Assembly: GCA_003255065.1 (NCBI GenBank)
Contig: QAOA01006449.1
Location: 248,001 to 312,000 of the forward strand
DNA from: Cercis canadensis
Taxonomy: Eukaryota; Streptophyta; Magnoliopsida; Fabales; Fabaceae
Direction: 5' to 3'
Length of the DNA: 64,000 bases
In this document: piece by piece, positions 27,001 to 37,890 of the stretch
Layout: each line of letters begins with the position of its first letter
Numbering within the stretch: position 1 is the stretch's first letter
Notes under the pieces: generated by a model
Seen by the model: only the letters and a program-made list of their open reading frames with translations
Database searches by the model: none
What the model was told of the DNA's origin: nothing
Program-made: the position numbers and the translations under genes

Positions 27001-27633
27001 CTCTACACTATGCTCCAAAACAGTCTCATGATATCCCATATATGCAGAAATTTCAGAACAGGCAGCACAACTCCCATCACAATTAGTACATGCAGGGCAT
27101 TCTAAAGTATCTAGCAAGCCTACTATATCAGGAAATTCAGCTACCAATTCAGCATGCACATCATCAACTAGCAGGTCTATGACATCTATTTGGAACACTG
27201 AATGCTCTTCTAGAGGGTGTTTCATGGCAACACTTAAATTAAAATGAATTACAGTGTCACCAAATTCCATGGACAGGGTACCAGCATGCACATCAATTAT
27301 GGTCTTAGCAGTTTTAAGGAAGGGTCTACCTAAGATCAAAGGGGCATGTCTAGATGTAGACTCATCCTCCATATTTAACACATAAAAATCTGCTGGAAAT
27401 ATTAAATCATTTACCCTAACCAAAACATCCTCAAGAAGGCCTACAGGATAGGTTGTGCTTCTATTAGCAAGCTGAATGACTACTCCAGTGGGCTTCAGTT
27501 CTCCAATCTGCAGTGATGAATAGATGGACTTGGGCATCACGTTGATGGAAGCACCCAGATCTAGCATGGCATTTGTAAACTGCTTGTCTCCAATAGTGCA
27601 GGGAATGGTGAAAGTTCCAGGATAAGTGCACTT
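24019..27633 (-). CDS. pol: Inner element protease-RT-RNase H-integrase polyprotein part
   Basis: A frame of about 1,204 codons is open from the solo-LTR junction to the stop. The frame runs 8 codons further into the LTR, but that start (ATG at 27655-27657) is fortuitous. In order: aspartic protease with DLGAS (27547-27561); reverse transcriptase with FMDDF (26170-26184); RNase H with CDAS (Asp codon 25735-25737), TTTEKELL and FSDHAAL; integrase with the HHCC zinc region near 25100 and a catalytic D,D(35)E triad (Asp 24907-24909, Asp 24730-24732, Glu 24622-24624); and a GPFVV C-terminal region. The order and motifs fit Ty3/gypsy, Athila branch. The proteins would copy the element's RNA to DNA and insert it into the genome. 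The catalytic residues I checked are intact, but the frame is cut off from its gag, so expression is unlikely. Confidence 0.93.
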   Translation of the reverse strand, partial: KCTYPGTFTIPCTIGDKQFTNAMLDLGASINVMPKSIYSSLQIGELKPTGVVIQLANRSTTYPVGLLEDVLVRVNDLIFPADFYVLNMEDESTSRHAPLILGRPFLKTAKTIIDVHAGTLSMEFGDTVIHFNLSVAMKHPLEEHSVFQIDVIDLLVDDVHAELVAEFPDIVGLLDTLECPACTNCDGSCAACSEISAYMGYHETVLEHSVELAGVSELHIVDLVSPTKLVPSVQQPPILELKPLPDHLKYAFLEAEEKLPVIIANNLQPEQEERLLQILKQRKTAIGWTLADIPGISPSTCMHRILLEEEAKPVRQPQRRLNPLILDVVKKEVSKLLSAGIIYPISDSKWVSPVQVVPKKSGITVVANEKNELIPTRVQNSWRVCIDYRRLNQATRKDHFPLPFIDQMLERLAGKSHYCFLDGFSGYFQIHIAPEDQEKTTFTCPFGTFAYRRMPFGLCNAPGTFQRCMVSIFSDFLEHCMEVFMDDFTVYGSSFDACLDSLARVLDRCIETNLVLNFEKCHFMVEQGIVLGHVISSKGIEVDKAKIDVIASLPYPTCVREVRSFLGHAGFYRRFIQDFSKIALPLSKLLQKEVDFDFDKQCRVAFDQLKQSLTSPPIMQPPNWEFPFELMCDASNFAVGAVLAQRVDKLSHVIYYASRTLDAAQANYTTTEKELLAIVFALDKFRSYLLNSKVIAFSDHAALKYLLKKPDAKPRLIRWMLLLQEFDLEIRDKSGAENLVADHLSRIPLTLDNLPIRETFPDEQLYQLQGTDPWYADLVNYLVASELPAYFKKHQVDKLKSESKHYVWDDPYLWRLCSDQVIRRCVPGHESESVLQFCHTSACGGHFGPQRTARKVLDSGLYWPTLFHDAYSFCKNCAQCQRTGNISRRNEMPQQPLLFCEIFDVWGIDFMGPFPTSFGFVYILLAVDYVSKWVEAKATRTDDSRVVLDFVRTHIFCRFGVPRAIISDQGSHFCNRHMAALLRKYGVVHKVSTPYHPQTNGQAEVSNREIKQILEKTVQPNRKDWSLRLDDALWAYRTAYKTPIGMSPYRLVFGKACHLPVEIEHKAYWAVKQCNLDLAQAGSQRKLHLQELDEIRLAAYENSRIYKEKTKAVHDKMLVRKEFYIGQKVLLYNSRLKLMPGKLRSRWMGPFVVTHVFPYGAIQIKNEATNQTFPVNGHRLKPFYEGFQEQVVEEVHLSAALYET

Positions 27634-29060
27634 TGATGAGCTGCCGAGGCTCCTCAAATTACTTAAAGTTTAAGGTCGGTTCCTAAGCTATTTGCAGCAA
27701 AGGGCAGCCCTAAGTCGAACCTAAGGATTGTTCTATTTGGTGAATCATATTGAGAAGCATATAAACAGGGGGGTTGTGTTTGTTTCTGTGATTAACAAAA
27801 ATTAATTGAAAGTGGTAAAGTTTAAGAGAAAGCAACCAATCCAAGTCTTAACTAATTCTGATTTTGATTCATCCTTGATTTCCAAGGATCCATTTAATTA
27901 TTAATCATGTTCTTGGCCTTTAAAACATATCAAGAAGCCTCTCAATGTTCTATGGATGTCTACTGGTTAAGCAACCAGAATTCGGTTCAACAAGGGACTA
28001 AATGAATTAAGCAAACATTCAAGTCCAGTTTAACCTAAGTCCTGAATCCAGCCAAGGTAATTAATCCGTCCAAGCTTAGAACCATTAATTAACCATACAA
28101 TCCTCTTTTATCACATGCAAACAGAATATGAACACATGAATAATCCAATCCGAATTAAGCAATTCAAACAGAATATTTCAGAGGATTGAAAGAACTTGAT
28201 TAACAACTAAAATGAAGAACAACAACACATAATCTCAAAATCAATAATCAGAATAGCAAAACCTGGATTGATATGATGATTTAGCCCTCCATGAACAAGA
28301 AGAGCTGAGTTCTTACAAAATATCTAAGAGAAAACTTAGAGACTAAGGAAAGAGGAAAAGCTGTCTAAAAATATCTAATGACTTGATTCTGAATTTCGGC
28401 TGCCCCCTCTTGCTGATATAGACCTCCAAATTTACATGCACACCCAAATTGCCCTTAGGGCACACTTGTTCCCATGGGCCTTAGCTTCAATTGGGCTTTG
28501 GTTTGGGCCCATTTGGACTTGTCATGAGGAAGTTAGGCCCATTTAAGTGGCAAAAGGTGTCTGGAACCGTCAGCTAACTTGCACAGCAAATAAGACCATC
28601 TTCAACATAAAATATGGTGAACCAGTCTTCATATCAATTGAATCTATGTCTGTTAGCTTTCCAATGGTACCAGTTTCAGGTCCATATGACATCCAAAAAT
28701 CAAGTTATGACCCAAATACTGCATGTAGGTCAGGATCCTGCGACAGCATGTCTTCTCTGGCTTCCAGGCTGCATATGACCTTCTGAACGTCCGAATTAGC
28801 TTTGGAGCCCTGAAAGAAAGTTGTAGACAATTCTCTCAGCTTTCCTACAGGGTATGACTCGGAATTTTTAGACATCCAGAACTCAAGATATGCATGAAAC
28901 ACAGAGACAGCATATAATGCCCAGTATTGCTGGAAATTGCAATTAAGCATAAATGGATCCAAAGTCATGAAATGAGGTCTAAGTCTATGCAATTCAGCCC
29001 AAAAGAGGTTTAAAAGACTAAGTATGAGGAATAACTATTGTATAAAAAGTGTGTTCATCA
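27634..29060 (-). mobile_element. Solo LTR, family 1b, inside inner element
   Basis: A 1,427-bp LTR of the outer element's family, same orientation (+ strand starts TGATGAGCTGCC, ends GTTCATCA). It has a perfect target duplication CACTT (27629-27633 and 29061-29065). No internal region remains, so a complete element inserted and then collapsed by LTR-LTR recombination. It lies exactly between the gag end and the protease of the inner element. It shares CTATTTGCAGCAAAGGGCAG with the solo LTR at 54905-56330 and differs there from the outer element's LTRs. I call this subfamily 1b. Confidence 0.95.
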
Positions 29061-29065
29061 CACTT

Positions 29066-29719
29066 TGATGGTAGGTTAGGCTGGATCATTGTTGACACGT
29101 TTCTGCTCATGCTCACTTTCTCATTGCCCTTTAGTCTTCTCTTGTGGGTACACAAATCCTTCAAAAACCTTGCATACTTGGGAATCTGTTTAATTGCTTC
29201 CAGGAGAGGTATATTGACTTCTACCTTCTTGAAAGTATCCATGATCTCTTTATCTAGCTCATGCTCAGCAATTTTCTTGGAATGTGTAATTCTGTTTGGA
29301 AAGGGGAGAGGAATATTGGGGGTAGAGCTCTCTGCTTGATCCTGAAGGTGGATTGGCTACTGTTTTGGAATAGCTTTAGGGGCTGCAGGGTCTGAATTTT
29401 TTTCTTGAACAAAATTTTGAACCGTAGAAGGCAGGCTAGGTTCTGGAGCACTCACTTCTTTACTACTGCGAAGGGTTATGGCACTCACATTGCCTCTTGG
29501 ATTGGTGACTGTCTGAGAAGGTAAACTGCCAGAACCTTGATACTTCATCTCCTTAATGGTGCTTGCAAGTTGACCTATCTGAGTCTCCAAGCTCTGAATG
29601 CTAGTCTCAGTCCTCTATTGGAATTGGATGTTGCTGCTTGCCAATTGCTTCACTAAGTCTTCCAGGCTCGGTTCTGGCTTGTTAGCTTGCTGCATAGGCT
29701 GCTTCATTGGTGCTTGGTA
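29066..29719 (-). pseudogene. Inner element gag-protease linker, broken
   Basis: The minus strand continues the gag frame with no frameshift, but through two TAG codons at 29615-29617 and 29357-29359. It includes a Gln/Pro-rich tail, SLETQIGQLAS, the SAITLRSSK stretch and PLLEAIKQIPKYARFLKDL, a conserved stretch just before the protease in Athila-type polyproteins. The TAG at 29615 aligns with CAG in the outer element. The frame stops at the solo LTR. Confidence 0.85.
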
Positions 29720-30925
29720 CTACTGGTTGCTTGAACTTGCATTGTACCTAGTCTGTTGTGGCTGGTACGTTTGCTGTTGCTGCTGCTGGTAAGGTTGGCC
29801 AGAATTTCCTCCATACCTTAAATTAGGGTGATCTCTCCAACCAGGGTTGTAAGTGGAGGAGTGGGGGTCATATCGGGGCTGCTGGTAAGGTCTGCCAAGA
29901 AAGACTCCAGCCACTACTTCAGTGTTATCTTGGAGAGTAGGGCACTGATCTGTTGGATGACTAGACAGGGAACAAATTCCACATAGCTTGGCATGAGCTT
30001 GAACCGGTGTGTGCCCCATTGCTAGCTGTCTAACCAAGGAGGTCAATTCCTCCAAACGAGTCTCCACCCTTTGTTGATCTGCCATCTGCACCTCATTCAC
30101 TCCTCTAGCTGGGGTGAGCATCCTTGTGCCAAATTGCTGTGCATTGTCTGACATTTTGGATATTAAATCTCTTGCAGCTGCAGGGGTCTTGTCCACTAAG
30201 GCACCTCCAGAAGCAGCATCCACATAGCCTCGATCCATAGGAAGAAGTCCTTCGTAGAAATATTGGATGAGCAACTGGTCACTGATTTGATGATGGGGGC
30301 AGCTTCCACAGAGTTTCTTGAATCTCTCCCAATACTCATGTAGTGTCTCTCCACTGTTTTGCCTTATGCCACATATTTCTTTTCGGATGGCAGCAGCTCT
30401 TGAGGCAGGGAAGAATCTTTCAAGAAAGCACCTCTTCAAGTCATTCCAGCATGTGATGATGGATGGCTGCAAGTATAGCCAATCCTTCGCTGCTCCATCT
30501 AATGAAAAGGGAAAAGCCCTAAGCTTGATGTGCTCCTCTTCAATTGACTGAGGCTTCATGGTAGAACACACTATGTGAAATTCCTTCAAATGCTTGTGAG
30601 GATCTTCACCTGCAAGTCCATGAAACTTTGGGAGCAAGTGTATTAATCCAGACTTTAATTCGAAATTAGCATCAGGATATTGAATACACAAAGGTTGGTA
30701 ATTATCATCAGGGGCAGCCAACTCCTTAAGTGTCCTAGCCCTAGCATGCATGTCATTATTTCCAGCCCCATTATTAGCAGCAAGATCAACCTCAGGATTA
30801 ATGTCATTGGCAGCCATATTATGCTCTATGTGATTAGGAGTTCTACGTGCCCTAGCAAGTGTGTGCAAGGTTCTCTCTATTTCAGAATCACCTTCAAGTA
30901 GTTCAAATTGAGAGGACCGAGTCAT
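29720..30925 (-). CDS. gag: Inner element Gag (capsid and nucleocapsid)
   Basis: A 401-codon frame. Residues ~93-230 form the Retrotrans_gag capsid domain (GLIHLLPKFHGL, FPFSLDGAAKDWLY, ETLHEYWERFKKL, LLIQYFYEGL). A CX2CX4HX4C zinc knuckle lies at residues 315-328 (CGICSLSSHPTDQC, 29942-29983) and would bind RNA. A Gln-rich tail follows near residue 380. Gag forms the particle in which the element's RNA is reverse-transcribed. The start MTRSS is shared with the outer element. The TAG at 29720-29722 interrupts a frame that originally continued into protease and RT, so this is probably a truncated polyprotein rather than a natural Gag end. Confidence 0.88.
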   Translation of the reverse strand: MTRSSQFELLEGDSEIERTLHTLARARRTPNHIEHNMAANDINPEVDLAANNGAGNNDMHARARTLKELAAPDDNYQPLCIQYPDANFELKSGLIHLLPKFHGLAGEDPHKHLKEFHIVCSTMKPQSIEEEHIKLRAFPFSLDGAAKDWLYLQPSIITCWNDLKRCFLERFFPASRAAAIRKEICGIRQNSGETLHEYWERFKKLCGSCPHHQISDQLLIQYFYEGLLPMDRGYVDAASGGALVDKTPAAARDLISKMSDNAQQFGTRMLTPARGVNEVQMADQQRVETRLEELTSLVRQLAMGHTPVQAHAKLCGICSLSSHPTDQCPTLQDNTEVVAGVFLGRPYQQPRYDPHSSTYNPGWRDHPNLRYGGNSGQPYQQQQQQTYQPQQTRYNASSSNQ

Positions 30926-31789
30926 ACACTATGCAAATCAAAAGATAACAACACTCTAAAACACACAAAAATAGTAAAACAGTGAATCAATGAAAGAAAA
31001 GTGCAAAAACCACAACATACTAAATGCACTCGACAAATGCAAAAAGACACCAAAATAATACTAATTGACCCAACAAAACATTTTTAAAAATTTTTCTACC
31101 ACCACATCATGAAATATTGATGAAAATGAAACTAAAAAATCAAATAAAAAATCTTAAAAAATTGAAAAAGGGGTCCAACAATGGAATTTGGCCGAGATAG
31201 GGTGGTGCTCAATGCTTTGGCATTGAGCTATATTTCTCACACCGTTTTCCTTCAACTGACCAATTTTCAGCTCAATCAGAGCACAAAAATCCGTACAGAA
31301 TTTTGACCCGTAAAATCGTAATTTCAAGTCAAAACGCTAGGGAAACAGGGAAAAATTTGGGAATAGGCACAAGAATTCACACAATGGGAACCTAAAACAG
31401 TAAGGCAAACAAGACAGCAAGAAAAATAATCACAGACCTTACACAATATAGAAATTTTACCAATAAGTGAACTAAGATAGCAAAGGGGACATAATAGCGG
31501 CAAAGGAGACAAAACAAGGGCAATAATAGCACAAAGTTTAGCTCACAGTGCTTCTCACAAAGCAATTTCTCTGTCCACTAATTTGCAGCTCAATCCCAGT
31601 TGGTCAGAATAAAAAAAACAAGACAGAACACTAAACAGAGAAAGACAACCTAAACAAATAAGGAAAACAAAATAGGAAAGCAAGTAGAACAAGGGGAAAA
31701 CGAAGGAAGAAGAATTGCTAGAAACAATAACAGTAAGCAAGCAAAATAGTAATAAAAGAGTTCTAAGAAGATTAATTTGTTAGGTGAAT
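30926..31789 (-). other. 5' leader of inner element
   Basis: About 860 bp between primer-binding site and gag, A-rich, with no supported frame. RNA packaging and dimerisation signals would be expected here, but I cannot identify one from the sequence. Confidence 0.7.
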
Positions 31790-31807
31790 TCCCCGGCAAC
31801 GGCGCCA
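31790..31807 (-). other. tRNA-Asp primer-binding site, inner element
   Basis: The + strand reads TCCCCGGCAACGGCGCCA, the 3' end of plant tRNA-Asp including CCA. On the minus strand it is the complement, 6 bp inside the 5' LTR. It primes minus-strand DNA synthesis. A tRNA-Asp primer is characteristic of Athila elements. Confidence 0.9.
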
Positions 31808-31813
31808 AAATTT

Positions 31814-33107
31814 TGACGGGTGCCGAACCGTACAAAATTAAACTACTAATTGCAACTAAATTGTAGTATAGGATGCTACCAGTGTCGTCTCCCAAGGATT
31901 CACCAGAACAACTAATCTTTTAAGAACTTAAGCAAGAACAAAATAAGGGGGGTTTGTGTTGAATGCAATATATTAAGAATTAAGGAAACAGTAAACTGAA
32001 TTTATCAAATAAGAGAAAACGCAATCAACTCAAGCAGGCAACCAAACCTTAATCTATCCTTGTTCACTAAAGATAAACTAGATCTGATTTAATTCTTGGT
32101 TAAGTGTTACCTGGAACCCCTAACAATAACACTTAGAATTCCTACTGATTTACCAATCAGGATTCAATTAATCATGGAATTAAGACTCTAGGCAACCGCT
32201 CTATATCACTAAATCCAGATTAATTTAATAACCGAATTATCCAAGTTAACCATATATTAAAGACCTTTAAAGTATGATTATCAATCTGATTACTGTTATG
32301 AATCTAATCAACCGATTTAAATTCATACAACTCATGGAATCAAAGTACCATTCAATCACATGAAGAAGGGGAGAAGCAGTAATTCAAATTAAATTAAATC
32401 AAACCCGGTTGAAGCACAGGAACTCTGGATTGTCAAGTTTGGCTCCTCTTGAATTGATTACAAACGAACTTAGCCTTCCATGGAAGACTTGAACACAAAG
32501 CAAAGGGGAAAAACGAACTCAGTAAAGGAGGCAACAACAGCTCAAGGAATTTCATATCTCTTTTGATTGTGTATGATTTGCCGCAACAACTTGAGAATAT
32601 ATACTAGCTGGCTGCCTCCTCTAGGTTTCCTAATTACAAAATAAACCTAGTTTCCTAAATTATTAATGGTAAAAACATGATCAAGCCCTAGTGTCATGTG
32701 TGCTGGCCCAAAAAGCAGATGTTGGCCCAAATAAACATGCTCTGGTCCAATAGGCAGCCCTAAGGAAAGGAATCAGTCAATGCTGGGCGGAGCAGAAAAT
32801 CTGGACTGCTTGCATGCGAATTTCAGTTGTCCAGACGCGAGAATCAGCTTCTGGGCTCTGCATATGAAATGTGGAATGTTCTGTCAGCTTTCCAAGGAAA
32901 CTGGAATCACATCAATCGGACATCTGTAGGAAAAGATATGGTGAAAAACGTAAGCAGTGCCAGAATTTAACAATGAAGCAATTAAAATCTACAAGCACCA
33001 ACAAGTCTAAATCTACAAAACATGTCTAAAAGCCATAAAAATACTAGAAACACACACTAGAAGACTAAGTATAAGGGAAAAAAATAGTATAAAATAATGT
33101 GTTATCA
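31814..33107 (-). repeat. 5' LTR of inner element (family 2)
   Basis: A 1,294-bp direct repeat of 21305-22622. The + strand starts TGACGGGTGCCG and ends GTGTTATCA, then the target duplication TGTAG. It is the 5' LTR on the minus strand because the primer-binding site follows it. Confidence 0.95.
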
Positions 33108-33112
33108 TGTAG

Positions 33113-34848
33113 TTCGCTTGAGCAGCATCTAGAGTTCTTGAAGCATAGTAAACCACATAGGGAACTTTGGCCACTCGCTGTGCCAAGACAGCTCCCAAGG
33201 CATAGTTCGAAGCGTCGCACATCAGCTCGAATGGGAGTGTCCAATCAGGTGGCTGAATGACAGGGGTACTGGTGAGAGCTAGCTTCAGGAGGTTGAAAGC
33301 TTCCTTGCACTTGTGATCAAATAGAAACTCAACATCTTTTTGCAGAAGGCTAGACAGCGGGATGGCTATCTTGCTGAAGTCTCTGATAAAGCGCCGGTAG
33401 AAACCTGCATGTCCAAGAAATGACCGAACTTCCCGCATGCATGTAGGGTAAGATAAAGCAGTAATGACATCTATTTTAGAAGGATCTACCTCAACCCCTT
33501 TCCTAGACACTACATGGCCTAAAACTATACCTTGCTCTACCATGAAATGACATTTTTCAAAATTTAAGACAAGGTTAGTTTCAATGCATCGATGCAGTAC
33601 TCTGGCTAAACTACTTAGACAAGCATCAAAAGAAGAACCATAAAAAGTAAAATAATCCATAAACACCTCCATACACTCCTCTAAAAAATCAGAGAATATA
33701 CTTACCATGCACCTCTGGAAGGTACCAGGGGCGTTGCAAAGGCCGAAAGGCATCCGCCGGTAAGCAAACGTGCCGAAGGGACATGTAAAAGTGATCTTCT
33801 CTTGATCCTCTGGTGCTATATGAATCTAGAAGTACCCAGTGTAGCCATCCAAGAAGCAGTAATGCGATTTCCCAGCTAACCGCTCCAGCATTTGATCGAT
33901 GAACGGCAGGGGGTAATGATCCTTCCTAGTGGCTTGATTGAGCCTCCTATAATCGATGCAGACCCGCCAGCTGTTCTGCACTCGGGTAGGTAGCAGCTCG
34001 TTGTTCTGGTTGGCCACCACTGTAACCCCGAATTTCTTCGGGATGACCTGCACTAGGCTCATCCAAGTGCTGTTAGATATAGGATAAATGATGCCAGCTT
34101 ACAGAAGCTTGGTCACCTCCTTCTTTACCACGTCCAGGATGAGAGGGTTTAATCACCTTTGGGGTTGCCTCACTGGTTTAGCTCCTTCTTCAAGTAATAT
34201 GTGATGCATGCATGTAGATGGACTAATGCCAGGAATATCTGCTAATGTCCAGCCAATGGCTTGCTTATGCTCTCACAGAATGCGCAGCAATCTTTCCTTT
34301 TGCTCAGGAAGTAAATTGTTAGCCACAATTACTGGAAGCTGCTCTGCAGATACCAGATACGCATACGTCAAATGCTTAGGCAGAGGCTTCAGCTCTAGCT
34401 TGGGTGGCTGCACTGCAGAGGGCAGTAATCTAGGTGGCTGAATGTCAATCTCTGCAGACTGAATCTTCTCATCAACAGCAGCTACTGCTAGCTCTGGGGA
34501 ACCAAAGTCATCATCACTTAAGAAGGTGGAGATCTCAGCACAAATAGCACAGTCAGAATCACCGTCACAATCAATACAAGATTGGCACTGAATATAATCA
34601 TCAAAACCAGCCAAATCAGGTAAATCAGCACACAAATGATGGTAAACATCCTCAACCAAATCATCAATCACATCAATATGAAAAACAGCATGCTCATCCA
34701 TGGGATGCTTCATAGCATCAAAAATGTTGAACTGCACAATAGAATCGCCAAACTCCATGGATAAAGTTCCCGCATACACATCAATCTTGGTCCGCGCAGT
34801 CTTGAGGAATGGTCTGCCCAGAATGAGTGGAGCCTTGCTGGATTGTGA
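33113..34848 (-). pseudogene. pol: Outer element RT and first part of RNase H, broken
   Basis: The minus-strand frame is that of gag, with no frameshift to the inner insertion. It encodes [44 protein letters not shown] and [13 protein letters not shown] of reverse transcriptase, then CDASNYALGAVLAQR and [14 protein letters not shown] of RNase H. The catalytic FMDDF has become FMDYF (Tyr codon 33652-33654). Stops lie at 34273-34275 (TGA), 34153-34155 (TGA), 34099-34101 (TAA) and 33826-33828 (TAG, where the inner element has CAG). The enzyme is inactive twice over: missing catalytic Asp and nonsense codons. Confidence 0.92.
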
Positions 34849-35103
34849 CTATCCCTCCATCTCCAGAATGTAGAAATCTGTTGGAAAGATCAGCTCATCA
34901 ACTCTGACCAACACATCCTCAACCAATCCAGCTGGATAAGCACTGCTCCTGTTGGCTAACTGAATCACAACTCCTGTGGCATTCAAGGGTCCAAGCTCGA
35001 GGGAACTGAAAACAGACATAGGCATGACATTTATAGAAGCGCCTAGATCTAGCATGACATGCTCGAACTTGGAATTGCCTATAACACAGGATATTGTGAA
35101 AGT
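34849..35103 (-). pseudogene. Outer element aspartic protease, broken
   Basis: A short frame with [12 protein letters not shown] and [13 protein letters not shown], matching the inner element's protease. It is bounded by in-frame stops TGA at 35104-35106 and TAG at 34849-34851. DLGAS is intact, so the loss is by nonsense codons around it. Confidence 0.85.
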
Positions 35104-37203
35104 TCATGGATCCTTGCATTTCTGGGGCAAAGGTTGAATAAGGGCTGAGAGATTCTGACTCATGCTAATTCGCTCATTGCCCTTCAGCCTCCTCCTCTGG
35201 GTGCATAATTCCTTGAGAAATTTGGCATATGTAGGAATCTGCTTGATAGCATCCAGCAAGGGAATGTTAACTTCCACCTTCCTGAACGTCTCCAGAAGCT
35301 CCCTATCCTTCTCAGCCTCATCTTGCTTCTTGGACAGAGTAGCTCTCTATGGAAAGGGAAGAGCTACTGCAGGCAGCTTGCTCTCAGGGGCAAGGGTGAT
35401 TGGCTCAGGAACCACTTTCGCTGCCGGTTGGGACTCGCTTGCAGGTTGAGGCTCGGTTGGGACTTGCAAGGATTTGCCAGACCTCAATGTGATAGCACTC
35501 ACATTACTCCCATTAGGATTGGGAATTGTCTGTGAAGGGAGTTTGCCAGAACCCTTGGACTGGAACTGACTCACCGATGATGCCAATTGCCCAATCTGAG
35601 TTTCCAGATTTTGCATGGTGGACTCTGCCCTCTGCTGGAACTGGATGTTATTGATAGCCATCTGCTTCACCAAATCTTCCAATGAAGGCTCAGGTTTGGA
35701 TGTTGATGGGTTGGTTGGCTGCATAGGCTGCTGCTGGAATAGTGGCCTGTTTTGTTGAAACTGGCTCTGCCTAGCTGGCTGAAATTGGTTCTGTTGTTGC
35801 CAGGGTTGCCTATACTGCTGCTGCTGCTGTGGCTGTTGTTGGGAGGACTGTTGTTGTGGTGTTGCAGCATTGCCATATCGAAAATTTGGATGATCCCTCC
35901 AACCAGGGTTGTAAGTGTTGGAGTACGGATCATATCTAGGCTGCTGCTACGATTGGTATAGGGGTCTACCAGGAAAAACACCTGCTACAGCTACTGAGGG
36001 ATCCTGAAATCCAGAATCTCCATCTTGCAGTGTAGGGCATGCGTCTGTGGGATGAGATGGAGAAGCGCAAATGCCACACAAGCTTGCATGTTGAGGTGTA
36101 GGTACTTGTTGCCCCACTGCCAATTGCCTGACCAAGGAGGTCAATTTATCAAGTCTGTGCTCCATTCTTTGTTGGTCAGCAAGTGATACACCAACTTCAT
36201 TGACTCCCCTGGTGGAATGAATCATTCTGACACCAAACTACTGGGAATTTTCTGCCATATTGGAAATCAAAGCTCTGGCAGCAGCTGGTGTTTTATCCAC
36301 TAATGCTCCTCCACTTGCAGAATCAATGTTACTTATATCCGGAGGTGACAGGACCTCATAGAAATATTGTATCAATAGCTGATCACTTATCTGATGGTGA
36401 ANGACACCAAACTGCTGGGAATTTTCTGCCATATTGGAAATCAAAGCTCTGGCAGCAGCTGGTGTTTTATCCACTAATGCTCCTCCACTTGCAGAATCAA
36501 TGTTACTTATATCCGGAGGTGACAGGACCTCATAGAAATATTGTATCAATAGCTGATCACTTATCTGATGGTGAAGGCAGCTTGAGCATAGCTTGGTAAA
36601 CCTCTCCCAATATTCGTGCAGTGTCTCCCCTGGCAGTTGCCTTATGCCACATATGTCTTTTGGAATGGCAGCAGTTCTGGATGCAGGGAAGAACTTTGCC
36701 AGGAACAGCTTCTTCATGTCACTCCAATTTCTGACTGAACCTTGTGACAAGTAAAAGAGCCAATCTTTAGCTGCATCAGCAAGAGAGAAAGGGAATGCTC
36801 TCAACTTGATCTGCTCTTCAGAGATTCCTTGTGGCCTCATTGTGGAACAAACCACATGGAATTCCTTTAAATGTTTATGAGGATCTTCACTTGCAAGACC
36901 ATGAAACTTTGGCAGCAAGTGTATCAATCCAGACTTCAATTCGAAAGCAGTATCAATTTCAGGATATTGGATCCCTAAAGGTTGGTAAGCAACATCAGGG
37001 GTAGCCAATTCCTTAAGAGTTCTATCTCTAGCTTGCATGTTATTATTATTATTATTATTTTCAGCTCTATTACCTTCATCAAGAGGATCAGCAACAGGAA
37101 TAACAATAGGAGGTCTAGTTTCAGCCATGGTTGGATCTAAATTATCAGTTGCTCTATTTTTAGGGTCTACTTCAAGTAATACAAAAGGAGAAGACCTAGT
37201 CAT
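35104..37203 (-). pseudogene. gag: Outer element Gag and linker, broken
   Basis: The likely start is ATG at 37201-37203 (MTRSS), matching the inner element's Gag; an in-frame ATG 15 bp upstream is less likely. A short Asn run comes from a TTA repeat near 37040. The capsid domain matches the inner Gag (GLIHLLPKFHGL, AKDWLFY, ETLHEYWERFTKL), and a CX2CX4HX4C zinc knuckle lies at about 36037-36078. A Gln-rich tail and PLLDAIKQIPTYAKFLKEL follow. In-frame stops lie at 36238-36240, 35947-35949, 35347-35349 and 35104-35106. The stop at 36238 is in one copy of a 173-bp duplication beside an N and may not be real. Confidence 0.88.
36229..36575. repeat. 173-bp direct repeat around one N: likely assembly join
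   Basis: Bases 36229-36401 and 36403-36575 are both 173 bp and differ, as far as I can see, only at one base (CTACTGGG versus CTGCTGGG). A single N at 36402 separates them. A duplicated end flanking a one-base placeholder is what unmerged contig ends produce. The repeat plus N is 174 bp, so the Gag frame is not shifted. Confidence 0.9.
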
Positions 37204-37867
37204 ACACCATGCAAACAAGTGGCTAAATGCCTAAACACACCACAATGCACAAAAACACACAAAATTGACAGAATTTAGCTAAAACTGAAACACACAAAAA
37301 AACACAAAACAAAGGTAAAAAAGACACCAAAATAAGACTAGAAAAGGTATCTAAACATTTTTAAAAAAATTTCTACCACCACAGGATGAAAGGTGGATGA
37401 AAATGGAACTCAAAAATTAAATAAAAAATCTTTAAAAAATGGAAAAATGGTCAAAACAATGAAATTTGGCTTAAAAAGGCAGACCTCACGGCCATACGCA
37501 GTGACTGTTGGTTGTTAGCCAATTTTTCCTTCAACTGACCAAGTTTCAGGTCAATCAGAGCATAAAATTTTGGCCGAAACAGTACACCCGAAAATCACTA
37601 AATCAAGCCAAACCGAAGGAAAAACAAGGGGAAAATGATCCAAATGGCCAGAATTCACTCAATGACAACATAAAACATCTAAGGAAACTTCAAAGCAAGA
37701 AAAACAATGGCCACTGGCGTCACACAGAATAGACACTTGGCCAAAAAGTAATGGAAAAAGTGGCCAAAACCCTAAAAAGAACAAAAACTCAAACACAAAC
37801 AGGGTGAATCAGGGGGAAGTTAAAAGTCAGTTTTATTACTAATAATATTGATTCAAAGATAGAACAA
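37204..37867 (-). other. 5' leader of outer element
   Basis: About 660 bp between primer site and gag with no supported frame. Short blocks resemble the inner element's leader, for example a TTCCTTCAACTGACCAA stretch near 37529 and 31248. Confidence 0.7.
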
Positions 37868-37885
37868 TCCCCGGCCACGGCACCA
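37868..37885 (-). other. tRNA-Asp primer-binding site, outer element
   Basis: The + strand reads TCCCCGGCCACGGCACCA, which differs at two bases from the inner element's tRNA-Asp match. It lies 5 bp inside the 5' LTR. The two changes are probably decay after insertion. Confidence 0.88.
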
Positions 37886-37890
37886 AAATT

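Larger units (their letters stand above)
21305..33107 (-). mobile_element. Inner Athila-type LTR retrotransposon (family 2)
   Basis: This is an 11.8-kb element on the minus strand, inserted into the RNase H part of the outer pol, with target duplication TGTAG at 21300-21304 and 33108-33112. Its LTRs (1,318 and 1,294 bp) are unrelated to family 1 over most of their length, but the first ~20 sense bases are similar. The primer site matches tRNA-Asp over 18 of 18 bases. Gag, protease, RT, RNase H and integrase lie in one frame once a solo LTR (27634-29060 plus 5-bp duplication, 1,432 bp) is discounted. Without that LTR it is about 10.4 kb. Few LTR differences (4 in the first 104 bp) make it younger than its host element. 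Three TAG codons in the gag region still break the polyprotein. Confidence 0.95.

Noticed and set aside
27634..27657. ATG at 27655-27657 as the start of the inner pol
   Set aside because: The first eight codons lie in the inserted solo LTR. The native frame comes from gag on the other side of the LTR.
31790..31807. tRNA-Asp-like sequence as a tRNA gene
   Set aside because: Only the 18 bases of the 3' end are present, placed 6 bp from an LTR. It is a primer-binding site.
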